This document shows, piece after piece, positions 1-13,458 of a stretch of 64,000 bases of DNA. Origin of the DNA: Paratinospora sagittata (lineage: Eukaryota; Streptophyta; Magnoliopsida; Ranunculales; Menispermaceae); the NCBI GenBank assembly GCA_035771175.1, contig JAYMFD010003870.1:1-64000 (forward strand), in the 5' to 3' direction. Made by a program: the position numbers and the translations under genes. Position 1 is the stretch's first letter. The number at the start of each line of letters is the position of its first letter. The notes below the pieces were generated by a model. That model ran no database searches. It had not been told where the DNA came from and was given only the letters and a program-made list of their open reading frames with translations.

Positions 1-880
1 ATTACGGGATTGCTTTCTCTCCACCTACTCTTTAAGGCGAGTTCCAATATCCTTCTAGCAACCCCCCAGAATAAGAGGGGAACTCCGTTTCGAACATCCC
101 GGAGAATTTTTGACCCCTAAATATCAAATTTTGGTTTTAAATGAACTAAATTTACTTAGAAAATGTGTTTTGAGGCAATCGCTACCAATCCACCAGATTG
201 CTTTCTCCACCAAGTCTTTGAGCGAGTCCCAATATCCTTCTAGGAATCCCCAGAATAGATGGAACTCCGTTCCAATATCCCGGAGAATTTTTTGACCCCT
301 AAATATCAAATTTTGTTTTAAATGAACTAAATTTACTTAGAATATGTGTTTGAGGCAATTCGCTACCAATCCACCAGATTGCTTTCTCTCCACCAACTCT
401 TTTGAGCGAGTCCCAATATCCTTCTAGGAAGCCCCGGAATAGATGGAACTCCGTTCCAATATCCCGGTGAATTTTTTTTTTGACCCCCAAAATCTCAAAT
501 TTTGGTTTAAATGAACTAAATTTACTTAGAAAATGTGGTTTAAGGGCAATCGCGATCAATCCATCGGATGTACTTTTCTCCACCTACTCTTTTAAGCGAG
601 TCCCCAATATCCTTCGAACAACCCCCCCAGAATAGATGGAATTCTTTTCCAATATCCAGATGAATTTTTTGACCCCCAAATCTCAAATTTTGGTTTTAAA
701 TGAACTAAATTTACTTAGAAAATGTGTTTGAGGCAATCGCGATCAATCCACCGGATTGCTTTCTCCCACCTACTCTTTAAGCGAGTCCCAATATCCTTCT
801 AGGAAGCCCCGGAATAGATGGAACTCCGTTCCAATATCCCGGTGTAATTTTTGACCCCCAAAATCTCAAATTTTGGTTTT
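1..880. repeat. Satellite with raw-read-like indels at window start
   Basis: The order of monomer variants matches about 4,770-5,580, including the CAAGTCTTTGAG monomer, the CATCGGAT/GAACAACCC/GGAATTC monomer and the GGTGTATTTTTG monomer. It carries many single-base homopolymer expansions not seen elsewhere: AATAAGAGGGG for AATAGAGGG, a run of ten T near 470-481, CTTTAAGGCG for CTTTAAGCG, and GGGCAATCG for GGCAATCG. Such errors almost stop after 880, with a few more to about 1,265 (GGATAG for GGAATAG, CCCCACAAATC for CCCCCAAATC). The pattern is that of an unpolished long-read end rather than natural divergence, although that is an inference. Reading frames here, including a 94-residue one on the minus strand at 299-583, are products of these indels. 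Confidence 0.85.
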
Positions 881-923
881 ATCCCGGTGTATTTTTGACC
901 CCCAAATCTCAAATTTTGGTTTA
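836..923 (+). repeat. 45/43-bp direct duplication, probable assembly join
   Basis: The segment starting ATCCCGGTGTA at 836 and ending GGTTTT at 880 is repeated at once as 881-923. The first copy has the extra bases typical of the left part (GTGTAATTTTTG, CCCCCAAAATC); the second copy is clean (GTGTATTTTTG, CCCCCAAATC) and continues exactly as at about 3,220 or 5,555. Both sides belong to the same monomer, so this is an overlap counted twice and not a natural partial monomer. No other break of monomer register of this kind is visible in the window. Confidence 0.85.
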
Positions 924-1690
924 AATGAACTAAATTTACTTAGAAAATGTGTTTGAGGCAATCGCGATCAATCCACTGGATTGCTTTCTCCACCTACTCT
1001 TTAAGCGAGTTCCAATATCCTTCTAGCAACCCCCCAGAATAGAGGGAACTCCGTTCGAACATCCCGGAGAATTTTTGACCCCTAAATATCAAATTTTGGT
1101 TTAAATGAACTAAATTTACTTAGAAAATGTGTTCGAGGCAATCGCTACCAATCCACCAGATTGCTTTCTCCACCAACTTTTTGAGCGAGTCCCAATATCC
1201 TTCTAGGAACCCCCCGGATAGATGGAACTCCATTCTAATATCCCGGTGAATTTTTGACCCCACAAATCTCGAATTTTGGTTTAAATGAACGAAATTTACT
1301 TAGAAAATGTGTTTGAGGCAATCGCGATCAATCCACCGGATTGCTTTCTCCACCTACTCTTTAAGCGAGTCCCAATATCCTTCTAGCAACCCCCCAGAAT
1401 AGGTGGAACTCCGTTCGAACATCCCGATGAATTTTTGACCCCTAAATATCAAATTTTGGTTTAAATGAACTAAATTTACTTAGAAAATGTGTTCGAGGCA
1501 ATCGCTACCAATCCACCAGATTGCTTTCTCCACCTACTCTTTAAGCGAGTCCCAATATCCTTCTAGCAACCCCCCGGAATAGATGGAACTCCGTTCCAAT
1601 ATCCCGGTGAATTTTTGACCCCCAAATCTCAAATTTTGGTGTAAATGAACTAAATTTACTTAGAAAATGTGTTTGAGGCAATCGCGATCA
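881..1690. repeat. Mosaic of A/B monomers, start of clean array
   Basis: About four and a half monomers. The first continues the GGTGTATTTTTG / CACTGGATT pair also found near 3,230, 5,560, 7,170, 10,770 and 12,380. A switch at about 1,205-1,265 leads into variants otherwise seen near 15,630-16,020: AAATCTCGAATTTTGG with GAACGAAATT, then AATAGGTGGAAC at about 1,400, then the TTTTGGTGTAAATG monomer at about 1,635. Two small indels near 1,214 and 1,260 may be residual sequence errors. Confidence 0.8.
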
Positions 1691-4600
1691 ATCCACCGGA
1701 TTGCTTTCTCCACTTACTCTTTAAGCGAGTTCCAATATCCTTCTAGCAACCCCCCAGAATAGAGGGAACTCCGTTCGAACATCCCGGAGAATTTTTGACC
1801 CCTAAATATCAAATTTTGGTTTAAATGAACTAAATTTACTTAGAAAATGTGTTCGAGGCAATCGCTACCAATCCACCAGATTGCTTTCTCCACCAACTTT
1901 TTGAGCGAGTCCCAATATCCTTCTAGGAACCCCCGGAATAGATGGAACTCCATTCCAATATCCCGGTGATTTTTTGACCCCCAAATCTCAAATTTTGGTT
2001 TAAATGAACTAAATTTACTTAGAAAATGTGTTTGAGGCAATCGCGATCAATCCACCGGATTGCTTTCTCCACCTACTCTTTAAGCGAGTCCCAATATCCT
2101 TCTAGCAACCCCCCAGAATAGATGGAACTCCGTTCGAACATCCCGATGACTTTTTGACCCCTAAATATCAAATTTTGGTTTAAATGAACTAAATTTACTT
2201 AGAAAATGTGTTTGAGGCAATCGATACCAATCCACCAGATTGCTTTCTCTACCAACTCTTTGAGCGAGTCCCAATATCCTTCTAGGAAGCCCCAGAATAG
2301 ATGGAACTCCGTTCCAAAATCCCGGTGAATCTTTGACCCCCAAATCTCAAATTTTGGTTTAAATGAACTAAATTTACTTAAAAAATGTGTTTGAGGCAAT
2401 CGCGATCAATCCACCGGATTGCTTTCTCCACCTACTCTTTAAGCGAGTTCCAATATCCTTCTAGCAACCCCCCAGAATAGAGGGAACTCCGTTCGAACAT
2501 CCCGGAGAATTTTTGACCCCTAAATATCAAATTTTGGTTTAAATGAACTAAATTTACTTAGAAAATGTGTTTGAGGCAATCGCTACCAATCCACCAGATT
2601 GCTTTCTCCACCAAGTCTTTGAGCGAGTCCCAATATCCTTCTAGGAATCCCCAGAATAGATGGACCTCCGTTCCAATATCCCGGAGAATTTTTGACCCCT
2701 AAATATCAAATTATGTTTTAAATGAACTAAATTTACTTAGAATATGTGTTTGAGGCAATCGCTACCAATCCACCAGATTGCTTTCTCCACCAACTCTTTG
2801 AGCGAGTCCCAATATCCTTCTAGGAAGCCCCGGAATAGATGGAACTCCGTTCCAATATCCCGGTGAATTTTTGACCCCCAAATCTCAAATTTTGGTTTAA
2901 ATGAACTAAATTTACTTAGAAAATGTGTTTAAGGCAATCGCGATCAATCCATCGGATTACTTTCTCCACCTACTCTTTAAGCGAGTCCCAATATCCTTCG
3001 AACAACCCCCCAGAATAGATGGAATTCTTTTCCAATATCCAGATGAATTTTTGACCCCCAAATCTCAAATTTTGGTTTAAATGAACTAAATTTACTTAGA
3101 AAATGTGTTTGAGGCAATCGCGATCAATCCACCGGATTGCTTTCTCCACCTACTCTTTAAGCGAGTCCCAATATCCTTCTAGGAAGCCCCGGAATAGATG
3201 GAACTCCGTTCCAATATCCCGGTGTATTTTTGACCCCCAAATCTCAAATTTTGGTTTAAATGAACTAAATTTACTTAGAAAATGTGTTTGAGGCAATCGC
3301 GATCAATCCACTGGATTGCTTTCTCCACCTACTCTTTAAGCGAGTTCCAATATCCTTCTAGCAACCCCCCAGAATAGAGGGAACTCCGTTCGAACATCCC
3401 GGAGAATTTTTGACCCCTAAATATCAAATTTTGGTTTAAATGAACTAAATTTACTTAGAAAATGTGTTCGAGGCAATCGCTACCAATCCACCAGATTGCT
3501 TTCTCCACCAACTTTTTGAGCGAGTCCCAATATCCTTCTAGGAACCCCCGGAATAGATGGAACTCCATTCCAATATCTCGGTGAACTTTTGACCCCCAAA
3601 TCTCAAATTTTGGTTTAAATGAACTAAATTTACTTAGAAAATGTGTTTGAGGCAATCGCGATCAATCCACCGGATTGCTTTCTCCACCTACTCTTTAAGC
3701 GAGTCCCAATATCCTTCTATCAACCCCCCAGAATAGATGGAACTCCGTTCAAACATCCCGATGAACTTTTGACCCCTAAATATCAAATTTTGGTTTAAAT
3801 GAACTAAATTTACTTAGAAAATGTGTTCGAGGCAATCGCTACCAATCCACCAGATTGCTTTCTCCACCTACTCTTTAAGCGAGTCCCAATATCCTTCTAG
3901 CAACCACCCAGAATAGATGGAACTCCGTTCGAACATCCCGATGAATTTTTGACCCCTAAATATCAAATTTTGGTTTAAATGAACTAAATTTACTTAAAAA
4001 ATGTGTTTGAGGCAATCGCGATCAATCCACCGGATTGCTTTCTCCACCTACTCTTTAAGCGAGTTCCAATATCCTTCTAGCAACCCCCCAGAATAGAGGG
4101 AACTCCGTTCGAACATCCCGGAGAATTTTTGACCCCTAAATATCAAATTTTGGTTTAAATGAACTAAATTTACTTAGAAAATGTGTTCGAGGCAATCGCT
4201 ACCAATCCACCAGATTGCTTTCTCCACCAACTTTTTTGAGCGAGTCCCAATATCCTTCTAGGAACCCCCGGAATAGATGGAACTCCATTCCAATATCCCG
4301 GTGATTTTTTGACCCCCAAATCTCAAATTTTGGTTTAAATGAACTAAATTTACTTAGAAAATGTGTTTGAGGCAATCGCGATCAATCCACCGGATTGCTT
4401 TCTCCACCTACTCTTTAAGCGAGTCCCAATATCCATCTAGCAACCCCCCAGAATAGATGGAACTCCGTTCGAACATCCCGATGACTTTTTGACCCCTAAA
4501 TATCAAATTTTGGTTTAAATGAACTAAATTTACTTAGAAAATGTGTTTGAGGCAATCGCTACCAATCCACCAGATTGCTTTCTCTACCAACTCTTTGAGC

Positions 4601-6165
4601 GAGTCCCAATATCCTTCTAGGAAGCCCCAGAATAGATGGAACTCCGTTCCAAAATCCCGGTGAATCTTTGACCCCCAAATCTCAAATTTTGGTTTAAATG
4701 AACTAAATTTACTTAAAAAATGTGTTTGAGGCAATCGCGATCAATCCACCGGATTGCTTTCTCCACCTACTCTTTAAGCGAGTTCCAATATCCTTCTAGC
4801 AACCCCCCAGAATAGAGGGAACTCCGTTCGAACATCCCGGAGAATTTTTGACCCCTAAATATCAAATTTTGGTTTAAATGAACTAAATTTACTTAGAAAA
4901 TGTGTTTGAGGCAATCGCTACCAATCCACCAGATTGCTTTCTCCACCAAGTCTTTGAGCGAGTCCCAATATCCTTCTAGGAATCCCCAGAATAGATGGAA
5001 CTCCGTTCCAATATCCCGGAGAATTTTTGACCCCTAAATATCAAATTTTGTTTTAAATGAACTAAATTTACTTAGAATATGTGTTTGAGGCAATCGCTAC
5101 CAATCCACCAGATTGCTTTCTCCACCAACTCTTTGAGCGAGTCCCAATATCCTTCTAGGAAGCCCCGGAATAGATGGAACTCCGTTCCAATATCCCGGTG
5201 AATTTTTGACCCCCAAATCTCAAATTTTGGTTTAAATGAACTAAATTTACTTAGAAAATGTGTTTAAGGCAATCGCGATCAATCCATCGGATTACTTTCT
5301 CCACCTACTCTTTAAGCGAGTCCCAATATCCTTCGAACAACCCCCCAGAATAGATGGAATTCTTTTCCAATATCCAGATGAATTTTTGACCCCCAAATCT
5401 CAAATTTTGGTTTAAATGAACTAAATTTACTTAGAAAATGTGTTTGAGGCAATCGCGATCAATCCACCGGATTGCTTTCTCCACCTACTCTTTAAGCGAG
5501 TCCCAATATCCTTCTAGGAAGCCCCGGAATAGATGGAACTCCGTTCCAATATCCCGGTGTATTTTTGACCCCCAAATCTCAAATTTTGGTTTAAATGAAC
5601 TAAATTTACTTAGAAAATGTGTTTGAGGCAATCGCGATCAATCCACTGGATTGCTTTCTCCACCTACTCTTTAAGCGAGTTCCAATATCCTTCTAGCAAC
5701 CCCCCAGAATAGAGGGAACTCCGTTCGAACATCCCGGAGAATTTTTGACCCCTAAATATCAAATTTTGGTTTAAATGAACTAAATTTACTTAGAAAATGT
5801 GTTCGAGGCAATCGCTACCAATCCACCAGATTGCTTTCTCCACCAACTTTTTGAGCGAGTCCCAATATCCTTCTAGGAACCCCCGGAATAGATGGAACTC
5901 CATTCCAATATCTCGGTGAACTTTTGACCCCCAAATCTCAAATTTTGGTTTAAATGAACTAAATTTACTTAGAAAATGTGTTTGAGGCAATCGCGATCAA
6001 TCCACCGGATTGCTTTCTCCACCTACTCTTTAAGCGAGTCCCAATATCCTTCTAGCAACCCCCCAGAATAGATGGAACTCCGTTCGAACATCCCGATGAC
6101 TTTTTGACCCCTAAATATCAAATTTTGGTTTAAATGAACTAAATTTACTTAGAAAATGTGTTTGA
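1690..6165. repeat. 13-monomer repeat (2,335 bp), nearly two copies
   Basis: Sequence at x closely matches x+2,335 from about 1,690 to 3,830. Matching pairs include the AAAATCCCGGTGAATCTTTG monomer (2,199 and 4,534) and the monomer after the GAATTC site (3,103 and 5,438). Differences are few, for example an extra T in the CAACTTTTTTGAG run at about 4,232, GGACCTCC against GGAACTCC at about 2,663, and ATCCATCTAG for ATCCTTCTAG near 4,435. The match ends at about 3,835-3,870, where the A/B pattern of the two copies no longer corresponds. Confidence 0.82.
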
Positions 6166-8120
6166 GGCAATCGCGACCAATCCACCAGATTGCTTTCTCC
6201 ACCAACTCTTTGAGCGAGTCCCAATATCCTTCTAGGAAGCCCCAGAATAGATGGAACTCCGTTCCAATATCCCGGTGAATTTTTGACCCGCAAATCTCAA
6301 ATTTTGGTTTAAATGAACTAAATTTACTTAAAAAATGTGTTTGAGGCAATCGCGATCAATCCACCGGATTGCTTTCTCCACCTACTCTTTAAGCGAGTCC
6401 CAATATCCTTCTATCAACCCCCCAGAATAGATGGAACTCCGTTCGAATATCCCGATGAATTTTTGACCCCTAAATATCAAATTTTGGTTTAAATGAACTA
6501 AATTTACTTAGAAAATGTGTTTGAGGCAATCGCTACCAATCCACCAGATTGCTTTCTCCACCAAGTCTTTGAGCGAGTCCCAATATCCTTCTAGGAATCC
6601 CCAGAATAGATGGAACTCCGTTCCAATATCCCGGAGAATTTTTGACCCCTAAATATCAAATTTTGTTTTAAATGAACTAAATTTACTTAGAATATGTGTT
6701 TGAGGCAATCGCTACCAATCCACCAGATTGCTTTCTCCACCAACTCTTTGAGCGAGTCCCAATATCCTTCTAGGAAGCCCCGGAATAGATGGAACTCCGT
6801 TCCAATATCCCGGTGAATTTTTGACCCCCAAATCTCAAATTTTGGTTTAAATGAACTAAATTTACTTAGAAAATGTGTTTAAGGCAATCGCGATCAATCC
6901 ATCGGATTACTTTCTCCACCTACTCTTTAAGCGAGTCCCAATATCCTTCGAACAACCCCCCAGAATAGATGGAATTCTTTTCCAATATCCAGATGAATTT
7001 TTGACCCCCAAATCTCAAATTTTGGTTTAAATGAACTAAATTTACTTAGAAAATGTGTTTGAGGCAATCGCGATCAATCCACCGGATTGCTTTCTCCACC
7101 TACTCTTTAAGCGAGTCCCAATATCCTTCTAGGAAGCCCCGGAATAGATGGAACTCCGTTCCAATATCCCGGTGTATTTTTGACCCCCAAATCTCAAATT
7201 TTGGTTTAAATGAACTAAATTTACTTAGAAAATGTGTTTGAGGCAATCGCGATCAATCCACTGGATTGCTTTCTCCACCTACTCTTTAAGCGAGTTCCAA
7301 TATCCTTCTAGCAACCCCCCAGAATAGAGGGAACTCCGTTCGAACATCCCGGAGAATTTTTGACCCCTAAATATCAAATTTTGGTTTAAATGAACTAAAT
7401 TTACTTAGAAAATGTGTTCGAGGCAATCGCTACCAATCCACCAGATTGCTTTCTCCACCAACTTTTTGAGCGAGTCCCAATATCCTTCTAGGAACCCCCC
7501 GGAATAGATGGAACTCCATTCCAATATCTCGGTGAACTTTTGACCCCCAAATCTCAAATTTTGGTTTAAATGAACTAAATTTACTTAGAAAATGTGTTTG
7601 AGGCAATCGCGATCAATCCACCGGATTGCTTTCTCCACCTACTCTTTAAGCGAGTCCCAATATCCTTCTAGCAACCCCCCAGAATAGATGGAACTCCGTT
7701 CGAACATCCCGATGACTTTTTGACCCCTAAATATCAAATTTTGGTTTAAATGAACTAAATTTACTTAGAAAATGTGTTTGAGGCAATCGCGACCAATCCA
7801 CCAGATTGCTTTCTCCACCAACTCTTTGAGCGAGTCCCAATATCCTTCTAGGAAGCCCCAGAATAGATGGAACTCCGTTCCAATATCCCGGTGAATTTTT
7901 GACCCGCAAATCTCAAATTTTGGTTTAAATGAACTAAATTTACTTAAAAAATGTGTTTGAGGCAATCGCGATCAATCCACCGGATTGCTTTCTCCACCTA
8001 CTCTTTAAGCGAGTCCCAATATCCTTCTATCAACCCCCCAGAATAGATGGAACTCCGTTCGAATATCCCGATGAATTTTTGACCCCTAAATATCAAATTT
8101 TGGTTTAAATGAACTAAATT
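4880..8120. repeat. 9-monomer repeat (~1,615 bp), two copies
   Basis: Identity at an offset of 1,615-1,616 runs from about 4,880 to 6,505. Marker pairs include the CAAGTCTTTGAG monomer, the GAATTC monomer (5,357 and 6,972), the monomer starting at 5,438 and 7,053, and GACCCGCAAATC at about 6,287 and 7,903. One C is added in a C-run near 7,495 in copy 2. The first half of copy 1 also belongs to the second copy of the 2,335-bp repeat, so the two periods are nested. Confidence 0.82.
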
Positions 8121-9300
8121 TACTTAGAAAATGTGTTCGAGGCAATCGCTACCAATCCACCAGATTGCTTTCTCTACCAACTCTTTGAGCGAGTCCCAAT
8201 ATCCTTCTAGGAATCCCCGGAATAGATGGAACTCCGTTCCAATATCCCGGTGAATTTTTGACCCCCAAATCTCAAATTTTGGTTTAAATGAACTAAATTT
8301 ACTTAGAAAATGTGTTTGAGGCAATCGCGATCAATCCACCAGATTGCTTTCTCTACCTACTCTTTAAGCGAGTTCCAATATCCTTCTAGCAACCCCCCAG
8401 AATAGAAGGAACTCCGTTCGAACATCCCGATGAATTTTTGACCCCTAAATATCAAATTTTGGTTTAAATGAACTAAATTTACTTAGAAAATGTGTTTGAG
8501 GCAATCGCGATCAATCCACCGGATTGCTTTCTCCACCTACTCTTTAAGCGAGTCCCAATATCCTTCTAGGAAGCCCCGGAATAGATGGAACTCCGTTCGA
8601 ATATCCCGATGAATTTTTGACCCCCAAATCTCAAATTTTGGTTTAAATGAACTAAATTTACTTAGAAAATGTGTTTGAGGCAATCGCGATCAATCCACCG
8701 GATTGCTTTCTCCACCTACTCTTTAAGCGAGTCCCAATATCCTTCTAGCAACCCCCCAGAATAGATGGAACTCCGTTCGAACATCCCGATGACTTTTTGA
8801 CCCCCAAATCTCAAATTTTTGTTTAAATGAACTAAATTTACTTAGAAAATGTGTTTGAGGCAATCGCGATCAATCCACCGGATTGCTTTCTCCACCTACT
8901 CTTTAAGCGAGTCCCAATATCCTTCTAGCAACCCCCCAGAATAGGTGGAACTCCGTTCGAACATCCCGATGAATTTTTGACCCCTAAATATCAAATTTTG
9001 GTTTAAATGAACTAAATTTACTTAGAAAATGTGTTCGAGGCAATCGCTACCAATCCACCAGATTGCTTTCTCCACCTACTCTTTAAGCGAGTCCCAATAT
9101 CCTTCTAGCAACCCCCCGGAATAGATGGAACTCCGTTCCAATATCCCGGTGAATTTTTGACCCCCAAATCTCAAATTTTGGTGTAAATGAACTAAATTTA
9201 CTTAGAAAATGTGTTTGAGGCAATCGCGATCAATCCACCGGATTGCTTTCTCCACCTACTCTTTAAGCGAGTTCCAATATCCTTCTAGCAACCCCCCCAA
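8120..9300. repeat. Chimeric satellite segment joining two repeat families
   Basis: Satellite only. From about 8,100 to 8,850 the order of variants matches 18,155-18,900: CTCTACCAACTC with GGAATCCCCGG, then AATAGAAGGAAC, then CAAATTTTTGTTTAAATG. From about 8,850 to 9,380 it instead matches about 1,320-1,850: AATAGGTGGAAC, then TTTTGGTGTAAATG. At 18,900 and its relatives the CAAATTTTTG monomer is followed by GGAAGCCCCAG, so 8,850 is a recombination joint with no loss of monomer register. Confidence 0.75.
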
Positions 9301-12300
9301 AATAGAGGGAACTCCGTTCGAACATCCCGGAGAATTTTTGACCCCTAAATATCAAATTTTGGTTTAAATGAACTAAATTTACTTAGAAAATGTGTTCGAG
9401 GCAATCGCTACCAATCCACCAGATTGCTTTCTCCACCAACTTTTTGAGCGAGTCCCAATATCCTTCTAGGAACCCCCGGAATAGATGGAACTCCATTCCA
9501 ATATCCCGGTGATTTTTTGACCCCCAAATCTCAAATTTTGGTTTAAATGAACTAAATTTACTTAGAAAATGTGTTTGAGGCAATCGCGATCAATCCACCG
9601 GATTGCTTTCTCCACCTACTCTTTAAGCGAGTCCCAATATCCTTCTAGCAACCCCCCCAGAATAGATGGAACTCCGTTCGAACATCCCGATGACTTTTTG
9701 ACCCCTAAATATCAAATTTTGGTTTAAATGAACTAAATTTACTTAGAAAATGTGTTTGAGGCAATCGCTACCAATCCACCAGATTGCTTTCTCTACCAAC
9801 TCTTTGAGCGAGTCCCAATATCCTTCTAGGAAGCCCCAGAATAGATGGAACTCCGTTCCAAAATCCCGGTGAATCTTTGACCCCCAAATCTCAAATTTTG
9901 GTTTAAATGAACTAAATTTACTTAAAAAATGTGTTTGAGGCAATCGCGATCAATCCACCGGATTGCTTTCTCCACCTACTCTTTAAGCGAGTTCCAATAT
10001 CCTTCTAGCAACCCCCCAGAATAGAGGGAACTCCGTTCGAACATCCCGGAGAATTTTTGACCCCTAAATATCAAATTTTGGTTTAAATGAACTAAATTTA
10101 CTTAGAAAATGTGTTTGAGGCAATCGCTACCAATCCACCAGATTGCTTTCTCCACCAAGTCTTTGAGCGAGTCCCAATATCCTTCTAGGAATCCCCAGAA
10201 TAGATGGAACTCCGTTCCAATATCCCGGAGAATTTTTGACCCCTAAATATCAAATTTTGTTTTAAATGAACTAAATTTACTTAGAATATGTGTTTGAGGC
10301 AATCGCTACCAATCCACCAGATTGCTTTCTCCACCAACTCTTTGAGCGAGTCCCAATATCCTTCTAGGAAGCCCCGGAATAGATGGAACTCCGTTCCAAT
10401 ATCCCGGTGAATTTTTGACCCCCAAATCTCAAATTTTGGTTTAAATGAACTAAATTTACTTAGAAAATGTGTTTAAGGCAATCGCGATCAATCCATCGGA
10501 TTACTTTCTCCACCTACTCTTTAAGCGAGTCCCAATATCCTTCGAACAACCCCCCAGAATAGATGGAATTCTTTTCCAATATCCAGATGAATTTTTGACC
10601 CCCAAATCTCAAATTTTGGTTTAAATGAACTAAATTTACTTAGAAAATGTGTTTGAGGCAATCGCGATCAATCCACCGAATTGCTTTCTCCACCTACTCT
10701 TTAAGCGAGTCCCAATATCCTTCTAGGAAGCCCCGGAATAGATGGAACTCCGTTCCAATATCCCGGTGTATTTTTGACCCCCAAATCTCAAATTTTGGTT
10801 TAAATGAACTAAATTTACTTAGAAAATGTGTTTGAGGCAATCGCGATCAATCCACTGGATTGCTTTCTCCACCTACTCTTTAAGCGAGTTCCAATATCCT
10901 TCTAGCAACCCCCCAGAATAGAGGGAACTCCGTTCGAACATCCCGGAGAATTTTTGACCCCTAAATATCAAATTTTGGTTTAAATGAACTAAATTTACTT
11001 AGAAAATGTATTCGAGGCAATCGCTACCAATCCACCAGATTGCTTTCTCCACCAACTTTTTGAGCGAGTCCCAATATCCTTCTAGGAACCCCCGGAATAG
11101 ATGGAACTCCATTCCAATATCTCGGTGATTTTTTGACCCCCAAATCTCAAATTTTGGTTTAAATGAACTAAATTTACTTAGAAAATGTGTTTGAGGCAAT
11201 CGCGATCAATCCACCGGATTGCTTTCTCCACCTACTCTTTAAGCGAGTCCCAATATCCATCTAGCAACCCCACCAGAATAGATGGAACTCCGTTCGAACA
11301 TCCCGATGACTTTTTGACCCCTAAATATCAAATTTTGGTTTAAATGAACTAAATTTACTTAGAAAATGTGTTTGAGGCAATCGCTACCAATCCACCAGAT
11401 TGCTTTCTCTACCAACTCTTTGAGCGAGTCCAAATATCCTTCTAGGAAGCCCCAGAATAGATGGAACTCCGTTCCAAAATCCCGGTGAATCTTTGACCCC
11501 CAAATCTCAAATTTTGGTTTAAATGAACTAAATTTACTTAAAAAATGTGTTTGAGGCAATCGCGATCAATCCACCGGATTGCTTTCTCCACCTACTCTTT
11601 AAGCGAGTTCCAATATCCTTCTAGCAACCCCCCAGAATAGAGGGAACTCCGTTCGAACATCCCGGAGAATTTTTGACCCCTAAATATCAAATTTTGGTTT
11701 AAATGAACTAAATTTACTTAGAAAATGTGTTTGAGGCAATCGCTACCAATCCACCAGATTGCTTTCTCCACCAAGTCTTTGAGCGAGTCCCAATATCCTT
11801 CTAGGAATCCCCAGAATAGATGGAACTCCGTTCCAATATCCCGGAGAATTTTTGACCCCTAAATATCAAATTTTGTTTTAAATGAACTAAATTTACTTAG
11901 AATATGTGTTTGAGGCAATCGCTACCAATCCACCAGATTGCTTTCTCCACCAACTCTTTGAGCGAGTCCCAATATCCTTCTAGGAAGCCCCGGAATAGAT
12001 GGAACTCCGTTCCAATATCCCGGTGAATTTTTGACCCCCAAATCTCAAATTTTGGTTTAAATGAACTAAATTTACTTAGAAAATGTGTTTAAGGCAATCG
12101 CGATCAATCCATCGGATTACTTTCTCCACCTACTCTTTAAGCGAGTCCCAATATCCTTCGAACAACCCCCCAGAATAGATGGAATTCTTTTCCAATATCC
12201 AGATGAATTTTTGACCCCCAAATCTCAAATTTTGGTTTAAATGAACTAAATTTACTTAGAAAATGTGTTTGAGGCAATCGCGATCAATCCACCGGATTGC

Positions 12301-12850
12301 TTTCTCCACCTACTCTTTAAGCGAGTCCCAATATCCTTCTAGGAAGCCCCGGAATAGATGGAACTCCGTTCCAATATCCCGGTGTATTTTTGACCCCCAA
12401 ATCTCAAATTTTGGTTTAAATGAACTAAATTTACTTAGAAAATGTGTTTGAGGCAATCGCGATCAATCCACTGGATTGCTTTCTCCACCTACTCTTTAAG
12501 CGAGTTCCAATATCCTTCTAGCAACCCCCCAGAATAGAGGGAACTCCGTTCGAACATCCCGGAGAATTTTTGACCCCTAAATATCAAATTTTGGTTTAAA
12601 TGAACTAAATTTACTTAGAAAATGTGTTCGAGGCAATCGCTACCAATCCACCAGATTGCTTTTCCACCAACTTTTTGAGCGAGTCCCAATATCCTTCTAG
12701 GAACCCCCGGAATAGATGGAACTCCATTCCAATATCTCGGTGAACTTTTGACCCCCAAATCTCAAATTTTGGTTTAAATGAACCAAATTTACTTAGAAAA
12801 TGTGTTTGAGGCAATCGCGATCAATCCACCGGATTGCTTTCTCCACCTAC
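9300..12850. repeat. 9-monomer repeat (1,616 bp), two further copies
   Basis: Identity at an offset of 1,616 runs from about 9,300 to 11,230. Marker pairs are the monomers at 9,383/10,999, 9,743/11,359 and 10,647/12,263 and the GAATTC sites at 10,566 and 12,182. Copy-specific changes include CACCGAATTG for CACCGGATTG at about 10,678, ATGTATTCG for ATGTGTTCG at about 11,009, CCCCACCAG near 11,270 and a one-base loss in GCTTTTCCACC at about 12,660. The unit is related to the 4,880-8,120 repeat, but it carries AAAATCCCGGTGAATCTTTG where that one carries GACCCGCAAATC. Confidence 0.8.
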
Positions 12851-13458
12851 TCTTTAAGCGAGTCCCAATATCCTTCTAGCAACCCCCCAGAATAGATGGA
12901 ACTCCGTTCGAACATCCCGATGACTTTTTGACCCCTAAATATCAAATTTTGGTTTAAATGAACTAAATTTACTTAGAAAATGTGTTTGAGGCAATCGCTA
13001 CCAATCCACCAGATTGCTTTCTCCACCAACTCTTTGAGCGAGTCCCAATATCCTTCTAGGAAGCCCCAGAATAGATGGAACTCCGTTCCAATATCCCGGT
13101 GAATTTTTGACCCGCAAATCTCAAATTTTGGTTTAAATGAACTAAATTTACTTAAAAAATGTGTTTGAGGCAATCGCGATCAATCCACCGGATTGCTTTC
13201 TCCACCTACTCTTTAAGCGAGTCCCAATATCCTTCTATCAACCCCCCAGAATAGATGGAACTCCGTTCGAATATCCCGATGAATTTTTGACCCCTAAATA
13301 TCAAATTTTGGTTTAAATGAACTAAATTTACTTAGAAAATGTGTTCGAGGCAATCGCTACCAATCCACCAGATTGCTTTCTCTACCAACTCTTTGAGCGA
13401 GTCCCAATATCCTTCTAGGAATCCCCGGAATAGATGGAACTCCGTTCCAATATCCCGG

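Noticed and set aside
299..583. 94-codon minus-strand frame, the longest in the window
   Set aside because: It exists only because of homopolymer insertions in the error-rich left end; the clean counterparts do not have it.
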